DNA of 60,026 nucleotides from an uncultured Clostridia bacterium (GTDB taxonomy: Bacteria > Bacillota > Clostridia > Christensenellales > Aristaeellaceae). Positions within the stretch are counted from its first letter, which is position 1, and each line of letters begins with the position of its first letter. Below the pieces are notes generated by a model. The model worked only from the letters and a program-made list of their open reading frames with translations, was not told the DNA's origin and did no database searches. Below, piece after piece: positions 39,644-49,968 of the stretch. Position numbers and translations under genes: made by a program. Location of the stretch: positions 1-60,026 of the forward strand of contig CAMJUL010000012.1 of NCBI GenBank assembly GCA_946408995.1, written 5' to 3'.

Positions 39644-41572
39644 ATGAAAAGGCTGTTGTCCATCGCGCTTTGTCTTGTGCTGCTGTGTGGACTGTCCCTG
39701 GGAGCGGGCGCCGAAAGCGGGGAAAGGGAATTGTACCTTCCGCGGGTCGAAGGCCTGGCGGAGGATTTTGTCATGGGGATGGACGTCAGCAGCGTCCTTT
39801 CCCTGGAGAAGGGCGGGGTCACCTTCAAGGACCGTTCAGGGCAGGAGAAGGACCTTTTTGTACTCCTGAAGGAAAACGGCATCGACTGCGTCCGGGTACG
39901 GGTCTGGGTCGATCCCTTTGATTCCAGCGGAAGGGGCTACGGCGGCGGAAACTGCGATCTGAAGAACGCCGTGGAGATCGGCCGGCGGGCCGCGGCGGCG
40001 GGACAGACCCTGCTGGTGGACTTCCATTATTCCGATTTCTGGGCGGACCCCGCCAAGCAGATGGCCCCCAAGGCCTGGCGGAACCTGTCCGCGGAGGAGA
40101 AGGCCGAGGAAATGTACCGGTATACCCTTGCCTCCCTGAACGCCATCCGGGGCGGCGGGGGAAAGGTGGCCATGGTGCAATTGGGCAACGAGACCAACGG
40201 CATGCTCTGCGGGGAAAAAACCTGGAAAAAAATCGTCTGGACCCTGATGACCCGCGCCGCGGCCGCGGTCCGGGAATTTGACCCGGCGGTCAAAATCATC
40301 GTACATTTTACCAATCCGGAGGATCCGGACGCCTTCCTGAACCGGGTCAGCAAGCTGGATTATTATTCCCTGGATTACGACGTGGTGGCGACCTCCTATT
40401 ATCCTTACTGGCACGGAAGCCTGGAGAACCTGACGCAGGTGCTTTCAAAGGTGCGCCAAACCTACGGCAAGGACGTGATGGTGGCTGAAACCAGCTACGC
40501 CTGGACTCCGGAGGATACGGACTTCTTCCCCAATACCATCGGGGAAAACGTATACGACACCCCCTGGCCGTTTACGGTTCAGGGCCAGGCCAGGGCGGTG
40601 CGGGACGTGACGGAGGCGGTGTCCGCAGCGGGCGGCATCGGCGTGTTTTACTGGGAAGGCGCTTGGATCAGCGCGGGGGGCGCCACCTGGGAGGAGAACC
40701 GGGATCTGTGGGAGAAAAACGGCTCCGGCTGGGCTGCCTCCTATGCCAGGGAGTATGACCCCCAGGACGCCGGCAAGTATTACGGGGGGAGCGCCTGCGA
40801 CAACCAGGCATTGTTCGGCCCGGACGGCAAAGCCCTGGCCTCCCTGGAGGTGTTCCGCCTGGTCCGGGAGGGCCGTGTGACGGAAGTGCTCCCAGAGGCG
40901 ACGGAAAACGTGGAGATCACCGTGGACGTGGGCGGGACGCCCGTCCTGCCGGAGACGGTTTCGGCCGTCATGAACGATATGAGCCACAGGGAGATCGGCG
41001 TAACGTGGGATCTTTCCACCCTGCCCAAGGAACTGAACGGGGAAGCGGATTACGTGGTCAAGGGGAAGGCCGGGGGCATGGACTGCACGGCCTTTGTACA
41101 CGTAAGGCTGTACAATTACGCGCGCAATCCTTCCTTTGAGGAGGAGGACCTGTCCATGTGGGAGGTCCGGGACCTGGCGGCCTGCGGGGAATTGCGCATG
41201 GAGGAAAAAAAGGCGGATTCCCTGACCGGAAACCGCCATTGGCACTTCTATTCCGCGCAGCCCGCAAGCGTGCGCTTTACCCTGGAGCAGAAAATGGAGG
41301 ACCTTCCCGCCGGGAAATGGCGCATGCGCTTTTCGGTCATGGGCGGGGACGCCGGCAGCCAGGAGATCTATACCTATGTCCGGGTGAACGGCGAGACGGC
41401 GGCCACCGCTCCGGCCAAAATCACTTCCTACAACAACTGGGACACCCCGGAGATCGTCTTTGAGTGCCAGGAAGGCCAGGAGGTGGTCTGCGGCATTTTC
41501 ATCCGCTGCGACGGGGCGGACGCCTGGGGCAAGATCGATGACATGACCGTGAACCGGGTGATCGGGGAGTAA
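39644..41572 (+). CDS. Secreted GH53 arabinogalactan endo-beta-1,4-galactanase
   Basis: A 642-residue exported enzyme with a signal peptide at about 1-24 (KRLLSIALCLVLLCGLSLGAGA). The GH53 barrel is at about 35-400: GMDVSSVLSLE, RVRVWVDP, LLVDFHYSDFWADP, the acid/base Glu in QLGNETNGML and the nucleophile Glu in VMVAETSYAW. A bacterial Ig-like region (TVDVGGTPVLPETV...) and a C-terminal beta-sandwich, likely carbohydrate-binding, follow to the end. GH53 cuts the beta-1,4-galactan side chains of pectin. GAAGAGGGG precedes the ATG. It is the main extracellular enzyme of the window. Confidence 0.93.
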   Translation: MKRLLSIALCLVLLCGLSLGAGAESGERELYLPRVEGLAEDFVMGMDVSSVLSLEKGGVTFKDRSGQEKDLFVLLKENGIDCVRVRVWVDPFDSSGRGYGGGNCDLKNAVEIGRRAAAAGQTLLVDFHYSDFWADPAKQMAPKAWRNLSAEEKAEEMYRYTLASLNAIRGGGGKVAMVQLGNETNGMLCGEKTWKKIVWTLMTRAAAAVREFDPAVKIIVHFTNPEDPDAFLNRVSKLDYYSLDYDVVATSYYPYWHGSLENLTQVLSKVRQTYGKDVMVAETSYAWTPEDTDFFPNTIGENVYDTPWPFTVQGQARAVRDVTEAVSAAGGIGVFYWEGAWISAGGATWEENRDLWEKNGSGWAASYAREYDPQDAGKYYGGSACDNQALFGPDGKALASLEVFRLVREGRVTEVLPEATENVEITVDVGGTPVLPETVSAVMNDMSHREIGVTWDLSTLPKELNGEADYVVKGKAGGMDCTAFVHVRLYNYARNPSFEEEDLSMWEVRDLAACGELRMEEKKADSLTGNRHWHFYSAQPASVRFTLEQKMEDLPAGKWRMRFSVMGGDAGSQEIYTYVRVNGETAATAPAKITSYNNWDTPEIVFECQEGQEVVCGIFIRCDGADAWGKIDDMTVNRVIGE

Positions 41573-41609
41573 AAAAAGAAGGGCGCGGCCCGTTTGAGGG
41601 GCCGCGCCC
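41571..41609. terminator. Terminator between convergent GH53 and GH13 genes
   Basis: GGGCGCGGCCC (41581-41591) and GGGCCGCGCCC (41599-41609) pair perfectly. The A run before it gives a T tract on the minus strand, so it mainly ends the GH13 transcript. Confidence 0.75.
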
Positions 41610-41629
41610 GCGCAAAAAGACGGGACGCT

Positions 41630-43255
41630 TCAGCGCAGCACGGCGCTGGTCCGGGGGCCGACGGTGATCACGGTTCCTTCAAGGGTCACCTCGCCATTCC
41701 CAGCGACGGCCTCGAGCCGGGTCAGGGCTTCCGCGGGGGTGCCCTTCAGGTCTGCCGTCAGGGTTCTGGTCGTGGTGTTGTGGATCACGGCGACGGAGAG
41801 GCCCTCCAGGGTGGATACGAAGCCGCCCAGCTTGGTGTCCCCAAGGCGCAGGGAGCGGTATTCGCCGCAGGCGATCTCCGGGTTTGCGCGGCGGATCATC
41901 AAAAGGCGTTTGTAATGGGTCAGCAGGCTGTCCCCCCAGGCAAGATAGCTCCGGACGGTGGCGTCGGTCTGTCTGGAGGCGTCATAGGTGGCTTCTCCGG
42001 GGTCCGCCACCGTGTCGCCGTCCCCCCAGCGCATGCCAAGACGACGGTTGGCGTCGGAGGAGGCGCCTCCCCGGGATCCCTTCAGGCCGATCTCCTCGCC
42101 ATAATAAATGAAGGGGGCGCCGGGACCGAGCAGATAGAGGTTCGCGGCCATCTGGGCGACACCGGTGGCGGCGGACAGGTAGCCGGAGGAACGGTCCATG
42201 TCGTGATTGGAGAGGAAGGGGACGATGACGGCGTCCTTTCGCAGGGACTGAACGGTATTCAGGTATTTTTCCACATAGGCCGTGTATTTTTGCACGTCTC
42301 CGGATTTGGCGGTGTCGGCGATGAGCCCCTCCGCCTGGGAAACGGTAAAGTCAAAGCAGTTCAGGGCGGGATAGTAGGCGTCCGTCACTCCGTCGCTGTC
42401 CCAGACCTCCGCCACCAGGAAGGCGTCCGGCCTGACGGAGCGGATGAGGGCGGCGTATTCGGTCCAGAAATCCAGGTTGCCTTTCGTGTCCCCGTAATAG
42501 AGGTACTTGGCGGCGTCAAACCGGAATCCGTCCACCCCCAGGTCCAGGTATTTGAGGGCGATGTCCGCCACGGCCTGGCGCACAGCGGGACAGTCGAAGT
42601 TCATCTCCGGCATGGAGGAGGAAAAATTACACTCGTAATAATCCTGTGTGCCGGGGATGCGGGCGAAGGTCCTTCCGGCGGGGAGCTGGTCCGCCGGGGC
42701 CCAGGTATAAAAATCATACCATTCGGAACGGGGATCGTTGACCTTGTGGGCAAAGACAAAATTGGAAAACCAGCGGTGCTTCAGGCTGGTATGGTTGATG
42801 GGCAGGTCCAGGATCAGCAGCATGCCCCTTTGGTGACAGGCGTCGATGAGGGCCCGCAGGTCCTCCATGCTTCCAAAGGACGGGTCGATGGCGGTATAGT
42901 CCGTCACGTCGTACTTGTGATAGGAGGGGGACAGGAAGACGGGGGTCAGCCACAGGCCGTCCACCCCCAGGCTCCTTCCGGAGGCGGGGTCGCCGTCGTT
43001 CAGGTAATCCAGACGGCCGAGGATGCCCTTCAGGTCGCCGATGCCGTCTCCGTCGGAATCGGAAAAGGATCCGGGAAAGATCTCGTAAAACACCCGGTTC
43101 GCCCCGGGGTCCATTCCCTGCGCGGGGACGGCGACGTCGTCCACCACGGCTTCCCCGTCCCGTAAAAGGTATTTCCCGCTCAGGTCCTCCGCGGAGCAGG
43201 CGGACAGGAGCAGCATGGCGGCGAGGCCCGCCGCCAGGGCATGTTGATGCAGCAT
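41630..43255 (-). CDS. GH13 alpha-amylase family lipoprotein
   Basis: A 541-residue surface enzyme. The signal sequence ends in the lipobox LLSAC (Cys20), so it should be anchored to the membrane. GH13 regions: VDGLWLTPVF, DLPINHTS, the nucleophile in GFRFDAAKYL, the acid/base in VAEVWD and SNHDMDR near the end of the barrel. A C-terminal beta domain follows. DSDGDGIGDL near the start is a calcium-loop form common in amylases. It cuts alpha-glucans; whether it prefers starch or shorter maltodextrins is open. The maltodextrin-type importer 1.3 kb away fits it. Confidence 0.9.
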   Translation of the reverse strand: MLHQHALAAGLAAMLLLSACSAEDLSGKYLLRDGEAVVDDVAVPAQGMDPGANRVFYEIFPGSFSDSDGDGIGDLKGILGRLDYLNDGDPASGRSLGVDGLWLTPVFLSPSYHKYDVTDYTAIDPSFGSMEDLRALIDACHQRGMLLILDLPINHTSLKHRWFSNFVFAHKVNDPRSEWYDFYTWAPADQLPAGRTFARIPGTQDYYECNFSSSMPEMNFDCPAVRQAVADIALKYLDLGVDGFRFDAAKYLYYGDTKGNLDFWTEYAALIRSVRPDAFLVAEVWDSDGVTDAYYPALNCFDFTVSQAEGLIADTAKSGDVQKYTAYVEKYLNTVQSLRKDAVIVPFLSNHDMDRSSGYLSAATGVAQMAANLYLLGPGAPFIYYGEEIGLKGSRGGASSDANRRLGMRWGDGDTVADPGEATYDASRQTDATVRSYLAWGDSLLTHYKRLLMIRRANPEIACGEYRSLRLGDTKLGGFVSTLEGLSVAVIHNTTTRTLTADLKGTPAEALTRLEAVAGNGEVTLEGTVITVGPRTSAVLR

Positions 43256-43295
43256 GGAAGCCTCCTTATGGTCGGATCACAGAAACGTTTTTTTC

Positions 43296-43325
43296 ATATT
43301 ACAAAAAAACACGCCCGCCTGTCAA
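43296..43325 (-). promoter_or_regulatory. Promoter of the GH13 gene
   Basis: On the minus strand TTGACA (43325-43320), an 18-bp spacer and TAATAT (43301-43296). Confidence 0.6.
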
Positions 43326-43343
43326 GACGGGGAAAGGAAACGC

Positions 43344-44384
43344 ATGACGGAACTGTATACACCGGAGAGAAAACGGGCCCTTTTACGGCGCGTCCGGGCC
43401 GCGGAGGGCCTGGCGGCCCTAGCCCTGGCGGCGGCGATCCTTACGGCCGTGGGGCTTTGCTTCGGGGTGCGCACGGGCAATGCCTTAAACCGCCTGCGCC
43501 TGTGCGTCGGGATCTGTTCCCTGGCCGGGGCCGGGGCGCTTGCCGCGGCGGAATTCGTATCCCTGCCCGGCAGACGGCTGCTCCGGCACATGGAGCGCAT
43601 TGAACAGGCCCCCCGGGAGGAACGCGCGGGAAAAGTGGAACGCGTGGGGGAGGCGGTGCGAATCCCCCGTTCCATCACCTTTGCCGGGGTGACCGTGGCG
43701 GAAGAGGGGGGATGCGGCCGGTACAAGCTGGCCCTTGGCCTCTCCGGACTGCCCGCAGAAGGGCAGGAGATCCGCTTCGCGGTCCGCAATGGATACATGG
43801 CTGCGCTTGAGGCGCCCGGACCGCTGAAAAAGCCCGCCGTCCGGGGCAGGCTGCGGCGGGTCCTGGGGGTTGCGACCCGGTGCGTCCTGTGCCTGATCGG
43901 TTTTCTGGTCCTGTGGGGGTTCGTGTTCTCGCACCTGACCGAGGCGCCGGCAAGGGAAAAGGTGACGCTGTTTATCCACGCGGTCCGGGTGGACACTGAA
44001 AAACTCAGCGGGGTCCTGGAGGAGGATCTGCCGGAGGGCATTCGTTTGGTGCAGGCGCGGCCCTTTACCTACGCCATGATGGACCCGGAAACGCTGATGA
44101 ACGCGGACCTGTACATCCTGAGCGCAAAGGACGCGCCGGCCTACATGGACTGGCTGGCCCCGCTGCCGGAGGATTGGAGCGGCGGGGGAGACCGGCTTTC
44201 CCTGGAGGGGGGCGCCGCGGGGATCCGGGCGGACGGCGCGGGGAGGACGTTTGTCACCTATCTGTCGCCTGAGAGCGGCGGCGGGGCCTTTTACCTGTTC
44301 TTTGGAAAAAACAGCCTGCATGGTCCTAACGGGGACGGGAAGGCCCTCCCCATCGCGCAGCGGTTCCTTTCCCTTGCCCCGTAG
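43344..44384 (+). CDS. Integral membrane protein of unknown function
   Basis: A 346-residue protein. Predicted helices are at about 21-41, 50-70 and 195-215. The part between them (about 75-190) and the C-terminal 130 residues appear soluble; the latter includes VTLFIHAVRVDT, DLYILSAKDAPAYMDWL and FYLFFGKNS. No family recognised. It is divergent from the GH13 gene and ends in TAG. GGAAAGG precedes the ATG. Confidence 0.6.
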   Translation: MTELYTPERKRALLRRVRAAEGLAALALAAAILTAVGLCFGVRTGNALNRLRLCVGICSLAGAGALAAAEFVSLPGRRLLRHMERIEQAPREERAGKVERVGEAVRIPRSITFAGVTVAEEGGCGRYKLALGLSGLPAEGQEIRFAVRNGYMAALEAPGPLKKPAVRGRLRRVLGVATRCVLCLIGFLVLWGFVFSHLTEAPAREKVTLFIHAVRVDTEKLSGVLEEDLPEGIRLVQARPFTYAMMDPETLMNADLYILSAKDAPAYMDWLAPLPEDWSGGGDRLSLEGGAAGIRADGAGRTFVTYLSPESGGGAFYLFFGKNSLHGPNGDGKALPIAQRFLSLAP

Positions 44385-44428
44385 GCCGTCAAAGCAGACT
44401 TTTGGAATAACCCGGGCAAAAAAAAAAG

Positions 44429-44457
44429 TGGACTTTTTGCAAAAAATACGCTATACT
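44429..44457 (+). promoter_or_regulatory. Promoter of the sugar importer operon
   Basis: TGGACT (44429-44434), a 17-bp spacer and TATACT (44452-44457), 70 bp before the start codon. Confidence 0.6.
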
Positions 44458-44526
44458 GGTATCATCGAGAAAATATAGAACCTGCCTGCTCCGGGCGGGT
44501 TCCCATAGGAAAGGAAGGATTTTTGC

Positions 44527-46050
44527 ATGAAGAAAATCATTTCTCTGCTGCTGGCCATGGTGATGGCCCTGTCCCTGTGCACCGGGGCGTTTGCCACCGG
44601 TCTGGAAGGCACCTACGATGTCAAGATTTGGGTAGCGGAAAAAATGGTCGATCTGACCAAACGGCAGATCGAGGCCTATAACGCGTCCAACACCGACGGC
44701 ATCGTCATCAACGCCACCGTCGAGGCCGTTTCCGAAGCGGAGGCCGCCACCCAGATGGTGACCGACGTGGAAGCCGGCGCGGACCTGTTCTGCTTCGCGC
44801 AGGACCAGTTCGCCCGCCTTGTCAGCGCCGAAGCCCTGGCCCAGCTGGGCGTGGGCGCCAGCGAGATCGTGCGCACCAACAATGACGCCGGCGTCGTGGC
44901 CGCCGCTACCGCCGGCGAAGCCATCTACGCCTACCCGCTGACCAGCGACAACGGCTACTTCATGTACTATGACAAGACCGTCGTCCCCGAGGAAGACGTG
45001 GACTCCCTGGAGGCCATCATCGCCGACTGCGAGAAGGCCGGCAAGTATTTCGCCTTTGAGATGAACACCTCCGCCTGGTATCTGGCCAGCTTCTTCTTCG
45101 CCACCGGCTGCGTCTCCGAATGGACCACCGATGACGACGGCAAGTTCATCTCCGTGCACGACACCTTCGACAGCCCCGCCGGCCTCATCGCCGTCAAGGG
45201 CATGAAGAAACTGGTGGATTCCAAGTACCACCTGTCCTCCTCCTCCGGCTCCGAATTCGCCTCCGGCGCGGGCGTTGTGGTCACCGGCACCTGGGACTAC
45301 ACCACCGTGTCCGAGATTCTGGGCGACAACATGGGAGTTGCGGACCTGCCCTCCTTCGAGGTGGACGGCGTGTCCTATCACCTGGGCTCCTTCAACGGCT
45401 GCAAGCTGCTGGGCGTCAAGCCCCAGACGAACCCTGTGAAGGGCGCCGTGCTCCATCGCCTTGCCCAGTACCTGACCGGTGAAGAGTGCCAGATGCAGCG
45501 CTTCGAGGAGAACGCCTGGGGTCCCTCCAACCTGGCCGTGCAGGCTTCCGAAGCCGTTCAGGCCAACCCCGGCCTGGCTGCCCTCTATGCCCAGAACGCC
45601 TATTCCATTCCGCAGGGCCAGATCCACGGCTCCTGGTGGGACGTGGCCAAGGTCATCGGCGATGACGTGAAGGCCGCCCAGGACGAAGCGGGCCTGCAGG
45701 CTGCCCTGGACAACTACAGGGACAAGATTGCCAGCTTGTTCAACCTGGATACATCTGCACTCCTGTTTGTTGGCGCGTGGAATGGCTGGAACAATGCCGA
45801 TGAAAACGATACCTATTATCTGAAAAACGGCTCCGTGACGCTTGATGTTCCCGAGAGCGATTACATGGGCGGCCGTATCGTGACTCCGGGTGAATGGGAT
45901 ACCGATAAGGGTTTTGCACAAGTTACGGACGGTGTTGAACTGGTCAAAGATCTTGGCGCGGATAATGGCGATAATAACATTGTGTTTGCTGAGGCCGGTA
46001 ATTATACGGTGACTTGGGATGGAACTTCCATTACCATTGTGAAGAACTAA
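44527..46050 (+). CDS. Sugar ABC transporter substrate-binding protein (maltodextrin-type) with extra C-terminal domain
   Basis: A 507-residue exported binding protein. The signal peptide ends at about AFA (residue 23) and has no clear lipobox, unlike most Firmicutes binding proteins. Residues 28-400 match the MalE-like fold (VKIWVAEKMVDLTKRQIEAY, GADLFCFAQDQ, LTSDNGYFMYYD, GAGVVVTGTWDY). From about residue 410 a beta-rich domain (FVGAWNGWNNADENDTYYL ... NYTVTWDGTSITIV) resembles SusE/SusF-type starch-binding modules. Its codons are clearly more AT-rich than the rest. The permeases and an ATPase follow. Maltodextrin is the likely ligand, from the nearby amylase (inference). Confidence 0.88.
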   Translation: MKKIISLLLAMVMALSLCTGAFATGLEGTYDVKIWVAEKMVDLTKRQIEAYNASNTDGIVINATVEAVSEAEAATQMVTDVEAGADLFCFAQDQFARLVSAEALAQLGVGASEIVRTNNDAGVVAAATAGEAIYAYPLTSDNGYFMYYDKTVVPEEDVDSLEAIIADCEKAGKYFAFEMNTSAWYLASFFFATGCVSEWTTDDDGKFISVHDTFDSPAGLIAVKGMKKLVDSKYHLSSSSGSEFASGAGVVVTGTWDYTTVSEILGDNMGVADLPSFEVDGVSYHLGSFNGCKLLGVKPQTNPVKGAVLHRLAQYLTGEECQMQRFEENAWGPSNLAVQASEAVQANPGLAALYAQNAYSIPQGQIHGSWWDVAKVIGDDVKAAQDEAGLQAALDNYRDKIASLFNLDTSALLFVGAWNGWNNADENDTYYLKNGSVTLDVPESDYMGGRIVTPGEWDTDKGFAQVTDGVELVKDLGADNGDNNIVFAEAGNYTVTWDGTSITIVKN

Positions 46051-46080
46051 TCCGCGGCTAAGCATAAGCTGATTCCACTT

Positions 46081-46115
46081 GGCCGGAGCCAATTTGCATT
46101 GGTTCCGGCCATTTT
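46081..46115 (+). terminator. Hairpin between binding protein and permease genes
   Basis: GGCCGGAGCCAAT (46081-46093) and ATTGGTTCCGGCC (46098-46110) with loop TTGC, then ATTTTA. Such hairpins let the binding protein be made in excess over the permeases. Confidence 0.75.
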
Positions 46116-46137
46116 ACCAAGGGAGTGAAAAACCAGA

Positions 46138-47667
46138 ATGAAAACACTGACCGATCTGGAGTACCTGAAGCTGTCCAAGGGGCAGCGGCTGGTCCACAGG
46201 ATCTGCAGCTTCTTTGCTTCCATTCCCACGGGGCTGAAAAACCTGGTCCTTTCCATCGGCAGGGGGATCGGCAAAGCCGCGGTTGGGATCAAGGATGAAT
46301 TTGCGGACCTGTGGAACACCTTCAAAAACGGGGACACGCCCACCCGGGTCTCATACCTGATCATGGGCTTTGGCAATCTCTGCCGGGGGCAGATCCTGCG
46401 GGGACTGCTGTTTTTGCTGTTCGAGATCGTCTTTATCGCCTACATGGCGCTCTCCGGCTGGTACTGGCTGTCCATGCTGCCCTCCCTGGGCAAAGTAGGG
46501 CCGGTCAAGGAATACAACGTGATCTATGACACCTACGTGACCACCTATCACGACAACTCCTTCAAGATCCTTCTGTACGGCGTACTGACAATCTTCTTTA
46601 TCATCGCCTTCATCTATACCTGGCGGGTCAACATCCGGCAGAACAAGCTGGCCATGCAGATCCTTAGGTCCGGCAAGAAGCTCAAGAGCGGCAAGGACGA
46701 CCTGCGGTCCCTGGTGGACGACCAGTTCCACAAGACCCTTCTGGCGCTGCCCCTGACCGGCATCCTGATCTTCACCGTGCTGCCCATCGTGTTCATGGTC
46801 CTGGTGGCCTTTACCAATTATGACGGCAACCATGACGGCTACATCAACAACCTGTTCTCCTGGGTGGGGCTGGACAACTTCAACACCATGCTGTCCTGGA
46901 GCGGCGGCGGCGTGAACTATTCCGCCACCTTCGGCGAGGTGCTGACCTGGACGCTGATCTGGGCCTTCTTCGCCACCTTCACCAACTACTTCCTGGGCAT
47001 GCTGGTGGCCATGCTGATCAACAAAAAGGGCGTGCGCATCAAAAAGCTCTGGCGCACCGTGCTGGTTCTGACCATTGCCGTGCCCCAGTTCATCTCCCTT
47101 TTGTACGTGTCCAAAATGTTCGCCAAGAACGGCATCATCAACGGCGCCCTGATGGACCTGGGGTGGATCACCCAGGCGCTGCCCTTCTGGGAGGATCCCA
47201 CCTGGGCCCGGATCACGGTGATCGTCATCAACATCTGGATCGGCATTCCCTACCTGATGCTGATCTCTACCGGCATCCTGATGAACATTCCCCAGGACCT
47301 GTACGAATCCTCCCGCATCGACGGAGCCAACGCCTGGCAGCAGTACACGAAGATCACCCTGCCGTACATGCTGTTTGTGACGGGCCCGTATCTGCTGACC
47401 AGCTTTACGGGCAACATGAACAATTTCAACGTCATCTATCTTCTGACGGGCGGCGCCCCGACCAACGCGGCCGCCTCCGGCGCGGCGGGCGCCGTAGGGT
47501 ATACGGATCTTCTGATCACCTGGCTGTTCAAGATCACCACCGGCGCGGACGCCCAGTATTACCTGGCCAGCGTCGTGGGCATCATGGTGTTCGTGGTGGT
47601 GGCGGTGATCTCGCTGGTGGTGTACCGGCTGCTGCCGTCCAACAGAAATGAGGAGGATTTCCAGTGA
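46138..47667 (+). CDS. Sugar ABC transporter permease (MalF-like)
   Basis: A 509-residue membrane protein. After a soluble N-terminal part (about 1-75) come helices at about 85-110 and 140-160, a loop, then the core MalF-type helices. The ATPase contact motif is SSRIDGANAWQQYTKITLPYM (about 395-415, cited as SSRIDGANAWQQY). The extended N-terminus is longer than in most members of about 430 residues but is seen in MalF. It pairs with the MalG-like protein; the genes overlap by one base. GGGAG lies 13 bp before the ATG. Confidence 0.9.
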   Translation: MKTLTDLEYLKLSKGQRLVHRICSFFASIPTGLKNLVLSIGRGIGKAAVGIKDEFADLWNTFKNGDTPTRVSYLIMGFGNLCRGQILRGLLFLLFEIVFIAYMALSGWYWLSMLPSLGKVGPVKEYNVIYDTYVTTYHDNSFKILLYGVLTIFFIIAFIYTWRVNIRQNKLAMQILRSGKKLKSGKDDLRSLVDDQFHKTLLALPLTGILIFTVLPIVFMVLVAFTNYDGNHDGYINNLFSWVGLDNFNTMLSWSGGGVNYSATFGEVLTWTLIWAFFATFTNYFLGMLVAMLINKKGVRIKKLWRTVLVLTIAVPQFISLLYVSKMFAKNGIINGALMDLGWITQALPFWEDPTWARITVIVINIWIGIPYLMLISTGILMNIPQDLYESSRIDGANAWQQYTKITLPYMLFVTGPYLLTSFTGNMNNFNVIYLLTGGAPTNAAASGAAGAVGYTDLLITWLFKITTGADAQYYLASVVGIMVFVVVAVISLVVYRLLPSNRNEEDFQ

Positions 47668-48548
47668 TGAGTCAAGCAAACGCTTCCCAGAGCCTCAAAA
47701 GGCATATGGGCCTGAAGGCCAGTCAGCGGATATCCAACACCACGGCGCACATCGTTCTCGTCATCATCAGCGTTATCTGGCTGATCCCCTTTGTGTGCAT
47801 CCTCCTGCAGTCCTTCCGGGTGGAATCCACCTATCCGGTAGGGTACGTGAAGCCGGAAAAATGGGGCCTGGACAATTACCGGAACCTGTTCAACACGGAC
47901 TTCCCCAGGTGGTATGTCAACACCCTGGTGATGGCGCTGTGCACCGCGGCGCTGCAGACGGTCATCGTGCTGTGCATGTCCTACACCCTGTCCCGCTTCC
48001 GCTTTAAGATGCGCAAGCCCCTGATGCAATTCATGCTGATCCTGGGCATGTTCCCCGGCATGCTGACCATGATCATCCTTTACCGGGTCCTGAAGGACCT
48101 GGGGATGACCCAGGCCAACTCCGTACCGGGTCTGATCCTGGTCTATGTGGCCTCCTCCGGCATGGGATATTATGTATCCAAGGGCTTCTTTGACACGATC
48201 TCCAAATCCCTGGACGAGGCGGCCCGCATGGACGGCGCCACCCGGTTCCAGGTGCTCAAGAAGATCATCCTTCCCCTGTCCAAGCCCATCGTCATCTACA
48301 CCGTGCTGACGGCGTTCATGGGGCCCTGGGGGGACTTTGTGTTTGCCAGGTACATCGCCTTTGGCACCTCCTCGGGCATGAACGTGGCCGTGGGGCTGTA
48401 CAACTGGCTGAACAGGGACCAGATCGCCAACAACTACACCATGTTCTGCGCGGGCGGCGTGCTGGTGGCCATCCCGGTGACCATCCTGTTCATGTGCCTG
48501 CAGAAATACTACGTGGAAGGCGTCACCGGCGGAGCCGTCAAGGGCTGA
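47667..48548 (+). CDS. Sugar ABC transporter permease (MalG-like)
   Basis: A 293-residue membrane protein with six helices. The cytoplasmic EAA loop DEAARMDGATRFQVLKKIILP (cited as DEAARMDGATRF) contacts the ATPase. The start codon overlaps the malF stop; a GTG three bases upstream is also possible, and AGGAGG serves both. It forms the second half of the channel with the MalF-like protein. Confidence 0.92.
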   Translation: MSQANASQSLKRHMGLKASQRISNTTAHIVLVIISVIWLIPFVCILLQSFRVESTYPVGYVKPEKWGLDNYRNLFNTDFPRWYVNTLVMALCTAALQTVIVLCMSYTLSRFRFKMRKPLMQFMLILGMFPGMLTMIILYRVLKDLGMTQANSVPGLILVYVASSGMGYYVSKGFFDTISKSLDEAARMDGATRFQVLKKIILPLSKPIVIYTVLTAFMGPWGDFVFARYIAFGTSSGMNVAVGLYNWLNRDQIANNYTMFCAGGVLVAIPVTILFMCLQKYYVEGVTGGAVKG

Positions 48549-48573
48549 CGCGGAAGAAAGGAGCAATACGACA

Positions 48574-49704
<1,131 letters not shown>

Positions 49705-49730
49705 CGGAAGCTCCTTTTCCGGCAGGACCG

Positions 49731-49772
49731 GCCCGTCCTCATCCCAACCGGGGGAGGACGGGCGTTTTTTTT
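49731..49772 (+). terminator. Rho-independent terminator of the importer operon
   Basis: GCCCGTCCTC (49731-49740) and GAGGACGGGC (49754-49763) pair perfectly, then eight T. Confidence 0.9.
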
Positions 49773-49876
49773 AAGGCACGCGGCGTGTTTCGGGACAGAA
49801 AAAGGCGGACTGTACGTTAAGACGGCCCCGGTCTCGTGCGCAGGACGCAAAGGACAAAAATGCGCGCCGGATTTGA

Positions 49877-49905
49877 TTGACAGGGGACGGGTCCTGTCTT
49901 ATGAT
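49877..49905 (+). promoter_or_regulatory. Promoter of the ABC exporter operon
   Basis: TTGACA (49877-49882), a 17-bp spacer and TATGAT (49900-49905). Confidence 0.75.
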
Positions 49906-49968
49906 TAGACACAGCGCCCTGTCCCAAAGGGCAGGGATGACGGAAGAAGCAAGGAAAAGGAAGGCTTT

